Both the position numbers and the translations under genes were made by a program. Positions 5,435 to 11,248 of a stretch of DNA of 11,248 nt are shown piece by piece. The stretch lies in contig JAUUYJ010000053.1 in the NCBI GenBank assembly GCA_030588275.1, positions 1 to 11,248 of the forward strand, written 5' to 3'. A model generated the notes under the pieces. That model saw only the letters and a list, made by a program, of their open reading frames with translations, searched no databases and was not told where the DNA came from. Each line of letters opens with the position of its first letter. The first letter of the stretch is position 1. Source of the DNA: Candidatus Zixiibacteriota bacterium. Lineage in GTDB: Bacteria; Zixibacteria; MSB-5A5; GN15; JAAZOE01.

Positions 5435-7855
5435 ATGAATCGCAAATTATTGGGCGGTCTTCAGATCGCCTTTGCTTTATTTGTTTTTGTAATTTTAGGT
5501 CTGGCCGGGTCAGCATTTTCACAACCTGATGCAGGCTCAGAAACGATTAAACTACAATTCAAACCAACCATAAATGTCAGCCGTAGCACCGGTGCGATAA
5601 AAATCGATGGCAAGCTTGACGAAGCAACGTGGAAAAATGCGGCGGTGGCCAACAATTTCATCGAAGTTGGGCCGGGGGATAATATCGCCCCACCGGTTGA
5701 ATCAAAGGCACTGATTACTTACGACGAAAACAATCTATATCTCGCTTTTGTTGCATATGATAATCCGGATGAAATCCGTGCTTCACTACGAGAACGGGAT
5801 AATATCTTCCGTGATGATTACTTTGGAATTCTGTTTGATACCTATGGTGACCTGTCCTGGTCGTACGAAATATTTGTCAATCCGCTCGGAATCCAGGGAG
5901 ATTTGCGGATGGTTTCGGAAGGTGGCGAAGATGGCTCGTTTGATATCGTATTTTATTCGGAAGGGATGATTACCGATAGTGGTTATCAGGTGGAGTTGGC
6001 GATCCCTTTTGCCTCGCTCCGCTTTCCAAACAACTCCGAACAGAATTGGAGAGTAAATTTCTGGCGCGACCGACAGAGGGAAAATCGTAATCGGTATAGC
6101 TGGGCGGCCCAGGATCGGGATGATCCCTGCGAGTTGTGCCAGTACGGTTATCTAACCGGTATCAAAAATATCAGGCCATCCAGTAACCTTGAGATTCTTC
6201 CCAATATCGTATCGTACCAAACCGGATCATTGGCCAATCGATCCGATCCGAACTCAACATTTGAAAACGACGACCCGGAGGCGGAGTTGTCCTTAAATAT
6301 CCGCTACGGTATCAGTTCCAATTCATCGGCAGAGTTGGCGATTAACCCGGATTTCAGCCAGATCGAATCGGATGCGGGGCAGATTGATCTTAATAATAAT
6401 TTTGGACTGTATTTTTCGGAACGACGCCCTTTCTTTCAGGAAGGGAGCAACCTTTTTGACACCCGAATCAATGTTATCTATACCCGCTCGATAAACGATC
6501 CGGATGTGGCCGGAAAATTGACCGGACAGTTTGGACGGACATCGCTGGCTTACCTTGTCGCCTTGGACAATACCGCACCAATTCTGTTGCCCAATATGGA
6601 ATTCAGTCTCAGCGACCAAGCCGGTAATGCAACGAATAATATTTTTCGAATTCGTCGGGCAATTGGGGAAGATTCGTATCTCGGCGCTCTGATTACCGAC
6701 CGGCGTCTGGACGATTGGCGTTCAATCGACAGTTCCTATCCATCCGGTTCTTTGGTGATCGACACCGTTGACTATCATGGCGGTTCCGGGTCGGTGTACG
6801 GCTTCGATGGAGCTTTTCGTTTTCTGTCTATTTATCGCCTTAGTTTTCAGGCGGTCGGAAGCCACACCGAGGAAGCGACACCGAGCAAGTTGACCGACAA
6901 ATTTCTTTACCGGTTTGACAACAACCGTCATACGATGCGGTTTGATGGGGAGAGCTTTGACGGACATGCTATTTCGGTTGGGCTAAGCAGAAATGCAAGG
7001 GTGTGGGGATACAACCTGAGCTATAGTGAGAATTCGCCCCGTTTTCGAGCTGACAATGGGTTTGTAAATTCAATAGATAATCGCACAGTTTTCTTTATGA
7101 CCAACTTGTTTTTCCGGCCCAATGGTAATTGGCTAATCAATTGGTCACCCAGTCTGATGCTCGGCCGCGAATGGACGCACAGTCAAAAATTTAACCTTGA
7201 TCCGACATCGTTTGAAGGGGGACCGGTCGATGAATGGATTGTGCCATCGCTATACTTTGAGCTAAAAGGACAAACCGAAATCAGAATCGATTATCTAAAC
7301 AGCCGGGAGAAATACGCCGGCCATCCATTCGAGGGGATCAGCCGTGCGACAGTCAGACTCGACAGCCGTTTTTCCGAAGCGGTTTCCGGGGGGACCCGGT
7401 ACACATTTGGCAAGTCGATCTACCGCAGTTTTTCCAATCCGGAGATGGGATTTATAAAAGAAGCCTCTGCCTATGTCAATCTCAAGCCGAGCCAGAGGCT
7501 GTTTATTCAGATCGATCTGGATTTTGAGCGGATGACACATCGCAAAAAGTACATGGACGCCAATCCGGACTCAAATAAAGTTATCTACTCCGGATACATC
7601 CTCCGGACTCGGACGACTTATCAATTTACCAGAGAGTGGTATCTCCGGCTGGTCGTACAGTACAACGATTTCCGGGAACGGTTAGATATCGAACCGCTTC
7701 TCACCTGGCAGTTAAATCCATTTTCGGTTTTCTATATTGGGATGAACAGCAATATCAAGAGCTTCGACAAAGATGAATACGGATTGAATCGGTCGCAATG
7801 GCAACAAAGCTCGCGGCAGTTCTTCGCCAAATTCCAGTATCTGTTCCGAATTTAA
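5435..7855 (+). CDS. Exported CBM9-like plus DUF5916 outer-membrane beta-barrel protein
   Basis: An 806-aa protein with a signal peptide (residues 1 to about 30, positive start, long hydrophobic core, AFSQ end). Residues about 50-215 form a carbohydrate-binding family 9-like sandwich, opened by IDGKLDEATW (57-66) and followed by ITYDENNLYLAFVAYD. The remainder is a DUF5916 barrel, with the family signature INPDFSQIESDAGQIDLN (303-320) followed by FSERRPFFQEG, then many alternating aromatic strands and a terminal FFAKFQYLFRI typical of barrel ends. The function of DUF5916 proteins is unproven; uptake or surface binding of glycans or other ligands is an inference from the CBM9-like part. No SusC/SusD-like partner is adjacent. 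The protein has only two Cys, as CELC (232-235), near the junction of the two parts. It probably forms a single-gene unit with its own -10 box and terminator. Confidence 0.85.
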   Translation: MNRKLLGGLQIAFALFVFVILGLAGSAFSQPDAGSETIKLQFKPTINVSRSTGAIKIDGKLDEATWKNAAVANNFIEVGPGDNIAPPVESKALITYDENNLYLAFVAYDNPDEIRASLRERDNIFRDDYFGILFDTYGDLSWSYEIFVNPLGIQGDLRMVSEGGEDGSFDIVFYSEGMITDSGYQVELAIPFASLRFPNNSEQNWRVNFWRDRQRENRNRYSWAAQDRDDPCELCQYGYLTGIKNIRPSSNLEILPNIVSYQTGSLANRSDPNSTFENDDPEAELSLNIRYGISSNSSAELAINPDFSQIESDAGQIDLNNNFGLYFSERRPFFQEGSNLFDTRINVIYTRSINDPDVAGKLTGQFGRTSLAYLVALDNTAPILLPNMEFSLSDQAGNATNNIFRIRRAIGEDSYLGALITDRRLDDWRSIDSSYPSGSLVIDTVDYHGGSGSVYGFDGAFRFLSIYRLSFQAVGSHTEEATPSKLTDKFLYRFDNNRHTMRFDGESFDGHAISVGLSRNARVWGYNLSYSENSPRFRADNGFVNSIDNRTVFFMTNLFFRPNGNWLINWSPSLMLGREWTHSQKFNLDPTSFEGGPVDEWIVPSLYFELKGQTEIRIDYLNSREKYAGHPFEGISRATVRLDSRFSEAVSGGTRYTFGKSIYRSFSNPEMGFIKEASAYVNLKPSQRLFIQIDLDFERMTHRKKYMDANPDSNKVIYSGYILRTRTTYQFTREWYLRLVVQYNDFRERLDIEPLLTWQLNPFSVFYIGMNSNIKSFDKDEYGLNRSQWQQSSRQFFAKFQYLFRI

Positions 7856-7886
7856 GACCGGTTCCGGGCCTGATACCTGTTTTGCG

Positions 7887-7898
7887 CCAGATATCTGG
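7887..7898. repeat. 12-bp perfect palindrome between flanking direct repeats
   Basis: CCAGATATCTGG is a perfect palindrome between the DUF5916 stop and its terminator. The 8-base direct repeat GGCCTGAT flanks it at 7867-7874 and 7903-7910. It may be a protein-binding site or chance; nothing in the sequence decides. Confidence 0.4.
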
Positions 7899-7933
7899 GT
7901 AAGGCCTGATTTAAATTTTACTGCACATTCCCC

Positions 7934-7969
7934 AAAGCGGCAGATTTAGTAAAATCTGCCGCTTTTTTT
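7934..7969 (+). terminator. Strong intrinsic terminator after the DUF5916 gene
   Basis: A perfect 14-bp stem (7934-7947 paired with 7952-7965), GC-rich in the middle with GCGGCAG, has a 4-base AGTA loop and runs into seven T (7963-7969). It ends transcription of the DUF5916 gene about 80 bases after the stop codon. The T-run lies on the + strand side only; the opposite side has just three A. Confidence 0.92.
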
Positions 7970-8053
7970 AGCACTTGTCTATTTTTCACTTATTAATTAG
8001 CTTTGTGCTGGTAATATTCGGCAAGTAAGAGCCAGAAAGGAACACCGCATCTG
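7970..8053 (+). other. Upstream region of crcB, no fluoride riboswitch recognised
   Basis: These 84 bases follow the terminator and must hold the crcB promoter. A GAAAGG (8035-8040) lies 13 bases before the ATG, far for a Shine-Dalgarno. I looked for the conserved core of the fluoride (crcB) riboswitch and did not see it. No good -35/-10 pair at normal spacing was found. Confidence 0.45.
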
Positions 8054-8431
8054 ATGGTACAACAACTCCTGTTTTTGGCTTTGGCCGGAGCGCTTGGAAC
8101 CGTATCAAGGTTTGGAATGTCAAAGCTTGTCCACCATTTTCTGGGGCACTCTTTTCCTTGGGGAACGCTGATCGTCAATGCTACCGGATGCTTCATGGCT
8201 GGGTTAGTCATAACGCTGTTTGAGCATAAACGGCCGATGTCAAATGAAATCCGCTTGCTTCTGATGGTCGGTTTCATGGGAGCCTTCACAACCTATTCGT
8301 CCCTCATTGTGGATACCCGCGAGATATTTCGGGTAGCATCATGGATGCCGGCGCTTGGTAATATGATGCTTCAAAATGGAATCGGAGTGATAATGTTGAT
8401 GGCCGGTGTTTTTCTGGGTCGCTCGGTCTGA
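8054..8431 (+). CDS. crcB: CrcB/Fluc family fluoride ion channel
   Basis: A 125-aa membrane protein with four hydrophobic helices, the normal size of a Fluc subunit. Fluc proteins act as antiparallel dimers that let fluoride leave the cell. Matching motifs are GALGTVSRFG (residues 12-21), WGTLIVNATGCFMAG with the conserved N42 (36-50), GFMGAFTTYSSL (73-84) and a last helix with an N-x4-N-x2-G pattern. The pore Phe-box usually reads TTFSTF; here it is TTYSSL, with Tyr81 and Leu84 in place of the two Phe. It could be a working variant, one half of a heterodimeric pair, or an altered channel. The gene lies after a strong terminator and is convergent with the - strand gene, so it is probably transcribed alone. 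Confidence 0.92.
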   Translation: MVQQLLFLALAGALGTVSRFGMSKLVHHFLGHSFPWGTLIVNATGCFMAGLVITLFEHKRPMSNEIRLLLMVGFMGAFTTYSSLIVDTREIFRVASWMPALGNMMLQNGIGVIMLMAGVFLGRSV

Positions 8432-8517
8432 GCCGTTAATCTGCACCAAACTAATTATTGCTTAACTTCGGTTTTATTTCGCGCGAATAATAAACGATTG
8501 ATCGAACTGTTATGATG
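8432..8517. other. Spacer between convergent crcB and the secreted-protein gene
   Basis: An 86-base AT-rich spacer. A 10-bp perfect palindrome, TTCGCGCGAA (8478-8487), sits in the middle. It lacks a loop and a flanking T-run, so it is not a convincing terminator for either gene. Confidence 0.4.
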
Positions 8518-11037
8518 CTACTTTATTATAACCAGCTTCCCTAACTGCTCACCCATCTCCGATGTCACCGACCAGATATAAATCCCCGATGTGATCGCCT
8601 GAGTATTACGTGAGAGCATATTCCATGATTCATGTTGGGCGGTTGGCCCGCCTCCCGGTCGATAATGATCAATCTCCTGAACCAGATCGCCGGTCAAAGT
8701 ATAAATCCGAATGGTGCAGATACGTGGAAGGTTGGCAAAGTTGATCGAACGAGCCCGCTCGGCCGATTTGGTCCGGTCCCGGTTTTCGTACCCGGCTCCG
8801 GCATATCGGCCATCAATTCGATACGGATTGGGAAAAACGACAACACCTAAGGCTTCATCCTCCACCTCCTCAGTTGAGGTCAAAGGCCACCCGAGCGTAT
8901 CATTTTCCAGCACCGAACTTTCCAAAACCGATAGCTTATGCTTCCTGCTTCCATAGTCAAAGGAAGTTACCGAAACATAAAGCGGTTTGGCCGGGGATAG
9001 ATTCTCAAAAACAAATTTGTACTCATAATAACGATGATAGCCATCGGCGGTGGTGTCAGTGGGGTCGGCCAGATTTGCATCAGGATATATTTTGTGAATA
9101 CCATGCGGGTCGCTCAGGTCGGAGTTGTTCCAGTACTGCGGAGAAAAATAGGTGAACCGTCCGGTTATATTGCGGTCATCGTCAGCTGGAAGAGGATGCT
9201 CCTCAGTGTACATATCAGGGTCAAAATCGGCCCCATACCATGCGAGAAGGCTGTCGTACAAAATTGGTTCAAGAGAGCCAACCCACATCCGGCGCGCATC
9301 GTCCCACATAAATCGATCATAATCATGATAATCATAGGTTGCCACCAGAACAAAATCGGAAAACCGATTATCTTCGGCAAAATATATTTTGTATCCCTCA
9401 AAATCTTTTTGACCCGAAAAAACATCAAGGAAATTTTCCGATACCTGTCCATTCCAGCGCAGGGTCAGTTTCCCTAATCCGGAGGTGACATTCAGCTTAG
9501 GAGAGGGAGGCGGAGCGGCACCGCGAAAATCGGGCACCCCATCCCCTTTGTAAAAAGCATAGGTTGAGTCGGACGAATCGATATTATAGAACCACCGTGC
9601 CAATCCAGAATCCCCATCGTTATCGGTATCAAACCCCGGGTTGTCGTAAATCCAGTCGGCCCAAATCGAATTCATACCAAGATCGGAAAAATCAAGCTGG
9701 TCCATATACGGTTGTGGGTTGAGCGGGCTGTACATTGTCTCAAATGCGTGCGGGTCATGGTGCAGATCTTCACCACCGATATAAGCCATCGTAAACGGTA
9801 ATATTTCACCCGGTGCAACATCAAACGGGCCAAAACTCAGCAGATAAATCGCATTATGCCCATCGGCATAATCGGCCGCATCGCGGGGGGGCGAGAGCCA
9901 GCCGTTCCCTTGAGTGACGGCGCATTCCAGCTGATCGTAATCAAACTCACCGGTGGAAAGCATGTAATATTTATTCTTATCCCCCAGCGGAGTTCCAAAG
10001 TTGGGACCGAAATCACGAAACGGCTTCTCCTCGGTCACTTGGCGTGGACCCCAATCCAGAGATGGCGTGTAACGGGTGACCCACCAATTGAACGAATATT
10101 TCATACTGTCGGATGGGGTTCGGATAACCCGGGTCGCCGTGACCCCGGTCGTTGAAGCAAAATCAAAAACGCCACCATGCGGATCGCCATCATTATCAGC
10201 CACCCAGGATGCCATGATGGTATCAACGTAACCAGGCCAGAACGGTGACGGGATCGTTTTTTTGAATCCGCAAATATCATCAAGCCAGGCACCATCAGCC
10301 GATTGGGTTGACATATGGAAGGCATCGGCATCGACAACCAATCCGATATAAAGTTGCTTCAGAGGAAAAACGCCAATGTTCTCAATCTCATAATCAAACA
10401 GGATAAAATCTTCAGCATATGGATAGCTCCAGGCATAACTCTTTTGCACGATTTTGACATTTAGTGGTTGATGGGCTCGATTATCAATCGGATCTTCCGT
10501 CACATAACTGCTGTGTGTCAAAGTGTCGGTGAAAATGGCAATTATATCCTCTTCCGAAACGGCATCGGGTGAGTAATTTCTGGAAAAGGGGCGGGTCGAT
10601 TTTCTCTCCATTCTCCCCTCATCACCGGCATCAGGGAAAAATTCGGTAATAAAATAATATCCCTCAGCACCGGTCGATACCAGTGTGTCCCGGCCAATGA
10701 CCGCTCCCAACCACAATCCGCCGACCCACAAATATTCAACGTCAGAATTTATCGGATATTCGCAGGCCAAAACCGGAAGACCGGTCTCCGGGTCAAGTGG
10801 GTTGGAAGAGTAATAACCGGTTCCGAAAAAACCTTTATTGGTCAACGACAAGGCCAAACGGTTGACCTTGTGAACCTCCAAATTGATATTGGGAGTGCCA
10901 ATTGCCGGTTTACTCAATATCGGTCCGCCCGTTTGCGGAAACTCAAACTGGGGGCGAGCGACGCTCGTTTCCCAAGCTCCGCCGAAAGCAACCAAAACGA
11001 AACAAACTACCCAAATTTTAACCGAGACTGAATTCAT
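8518..11037 (-). CDS. Large secreted protein with FlgD/T9SS-type C-terminal domain, function unknown
   Basis: An 839-aa protein with a signal peptide (MNSVSVKIWVVCFVLVAFGG then a small-residue cleavage region). Residues about 35-505 are a large Tyr/Trp/Asp/Gly-rich region without a function I recognise; it includes NRLALSLTNKGFFGTGYY and VGGLWLGAVIGRDTLVSTG, and Asp-rich loops such as DNDGDPHGG and DTDNDGDSG (about 468-476) that look like calcium-binding turns. From about 509 (after PPPSPKLN) comes a fibronectin-III-like stretch containing GKLTLRWNG and FEGYKIYFAEDN. Residues 729-839 form the C-terminal domain, from VVFPNPYR through IRIYTLTGDLVQEI to SGIYIWSV and KLVIIK. This resembles FlgD Ig-like folds and type A T9SS sorting domains, so surface display or secretion is likely. 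ATG 11037 is chosen over upstream GTG and TTG codons; no Shine-Dalgarno is present. Confidence 0.85.
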   Translation of the reverse strand: MNSVSVKIWVVCFVLVAFGGAWETSVARPQFEFPQTGGPILSKPAIGTPNINLEVHKVNRLALSLTNKGFFGTGYYSSNPLDPETGLPVLACEYPINSDVEYLWVGGLWLGAVIGRDTLVSTGAEGYYFITEFFPDAGDEGRMERKSTRPFSRNYSPDAVSEEDIIAIFTDTLTHSSYVTEDPIDNRAHQPLNVKIVQKSYAWSYPYAEDFILFDYEIENIGVFPLKQLYIGLVVDADAFHMSTQSADGAWLDDICGFKKTIPSPFWPGYVDTIMASWVADNDGDPHGGVFDFASTTGVTATRVIRTPSDSMKYSFNWWVTRYTPSLDWGPRQVTEEKPFRDFGPNFGTPLGDKNKYYMLSTGEFDYDQLECAVTQGNGWLSPPRDAADYADGHNAIYLLSFGPFDVAPGEILPFTMAYIGGEDLHHDPHAFETMYSPLNPQPYMDQLDFSDLGMNSIWADWIYDNPGFDTDNDGDSGLARWFYNIDSSDSTYAFYKGDGVPDFRGAAPPPSPKLNVTSGLGKLTLRWNGQVSENFLDVFSGQKDFEGYKIYFAEDNRFSDFVLVATYDYHDYDRFMWDDARRMWVGSLEPILYDSLLAWYGADFDPDMYTEEHPLPADDDRNITGRFTYFSPQYWNNSDLSDPHGIHKIYPDANLADPTDTTADGYHRYYEYKFVFENLSPAKPLYVSVTSFDYGSRKHKLSVLESSVLENDTLGWPLTSTEEVEDEALGVVVFPNPYRIDGRYAGAGYENRDRTKSAERARSINFANLPRICTIRIYTLTGDLVQEIDHYRPGGGPTAQHESWNMLSRNTQAITSGIYIWSVTSEMGEQLGKLVIIK

Positions 11038-11044
11038 CACCAAT

Positions 11045-11073
11045 AAAATAAGACATTATGATCTGTTTAACAA
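11045..11073 (-). promoter_or_regulatory. Candidate promoter of the secreted-protein gene, leaderless layout
   Basis: On the - strand, TTGTTA (11073-11068) and TATTTT (11050-11045) are 17 bases apart, and the -10 ends 7 bases before ATG 11037. An alternative is CATAAT (11060-11055) with TTGGGG 16 bases upstream, which would give a short leader. Both are moderate matches, and no Shine-Dalgarno is present in either case. Confidence 0.33.
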
Positions 11074-11107
11074 CCGCCCCAACCGAAATTTTCAGCTCAT
11101 TATTCTA

Positions 11108-11136
11108 TTGAGATTTTTGACGAACCTGTTTATCAT
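11108..11136 (+). promoter_or_regulatory. Candidate promoter of rpe, leaderless layout
   Basis: TTGAGA (11108-11113) and TATCAT (11131-11136) have an ideal 17-base spacer and each matches consensus in 5 of 6 positions. Only six bases separate the -10 box from ATG 11143, so transcription should start at or next to the start codon. The bases before the ATG are pyrimidine-rich (CCTCCT), the opposite of a Shine-Dalgarno. Confidence 0.5.
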
Positions 11137-11142
11137 CCTCCT

Positions 11143-11248
11143 ATGATAAAAATTGCCCCTTCAATTTTAGCGGCCGACTTTTCCCGAATGGGGGAAGAGG
11201 TCAGGCGGGTCGAGACCGCCGGAGCCGATTGGCTCCATATTGATGTCA
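11143..11248 (+). CDS. rpe: Ribulose-phosphate 3-epimerase (3' truncated by window edge)
   Basis: The first 35 codons of Rpe, the pentose-phosphate-pathway enzyme that interconverts ribulose-5-phosphate and xylulose-5-phosphate. The N-terminus has the family signature IAPSILAADFSRMGEEV (residues 4-20), where the Ser of APSILAADF is an active-site residue and SILAADF is the first strand of the TIM barrel. It continues with AGADWLHIDV, whose His-x-Asp region supplies metal ligands in the family. The rest of the gene lies outside the window. It is transcribed divergently from the large secreted-protein gene, with 105 bases between the two start codons. Confidence 0.95.
   Translation, partial: MIKIAPSILAADFSRMGEEVRRVETAGADWLHIDV

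Noticed and set aside
7970..8053. Fluoride riboswitch upstream of crcB
   Set aside because: Expected from gene identity, but I could not see the conserved core or its pseudoknot halves in these 84 bases.
8478..8487. TTCGCGCGAA palindrome as a shared terminator of the convergent genes
   Set aside because: There is no room for a loop and no T-run on either side, so it cannot act as a standard intrinsic terminator.
9034..9477. 147-codon + strand frame inside the large secreted-protein gene
   Set aside because: It is a shadow of the - strand gene, whose signal peptide and C-terminal domain are clear; the translated product resembles no family.

Overview
The window looks like chromosomal DNA from an uncultured Gram-negative bacterium, probably in or near the FCB superphylum (Zixibacteria, Latescibacteria, Marinimicrobia or KSB1-like). 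This is inferred from a DUF5916-type outer-membrane barrel protein, a very large secreted protein ending in a FlgD/T9SS-type C-terminal domain, and moderate GC with AT-rich spacers. No tRNA, rRNA, CRISPR array, transposase, integrase or phage gene was seen. No marker gene fixes the phylum.

Left part (1-5253), all on the + strand: the tail of a diguanylate cyclase; a GH3 beta-N-acetylhexosaminidase (NagZ type); a pair of small-molecule-binding proteins (GyrI-like, then VOC/glyoxalase fold); anhydro-N-acetylmuramic acid kinase (AnmK); and a SpoIID/LytB-domain lipoprotein. SpoIID, NagZ and AnmK form a logical peptidoglycan turnover series. SpoIID-type lytic transglycosylases leave 1,6-anhydroMurNAc ends, NagZ removes GlcNAc from GlcNAc-anhydroMurNAc, and AnmK phosphorylates the freed anhydroMurNAc. 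No MurQ, AmpG or AmpD gene lies in the window.

Middle part (5254-8431), + strand: an 806-aa exported protein with an N-terminal CBM9-like domain and a DUF5916 barrel. It has a TATAAT box and Shine-Dalgarno upstream and a strong intrinsic terminator downstream, so it is probably its own transcription unit. It is followed by a small CrcB/Fluc fluoride channel whose Phe-box is altered.

Right part (8432-11248): an 839-aa secreted protein on the - strand, convergent with crcB and divergent from the first 35 codons of ribulose-phosphate 3-epimerase (rpe), which runs off the end of the window.

The most notable regulatory pattern is that several genes (nagZ, spoIID, the secreted protein, rpe) have no Shine-Dalgarno but carry a -10-like hexamer ending 7-8 bases or so before the start codon. 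This is the layout of leaderless transcripts. The VOC, GyrI-like and DUF5916 genes instead have recognisable Shine-Dalgarno sequences. No clearly novel multi-gene system was found; the best leads are the leaderless promoters, the peptidoglycan cluster with an inserted GyrI/VOC pair, and the large unassigned secreted protein.
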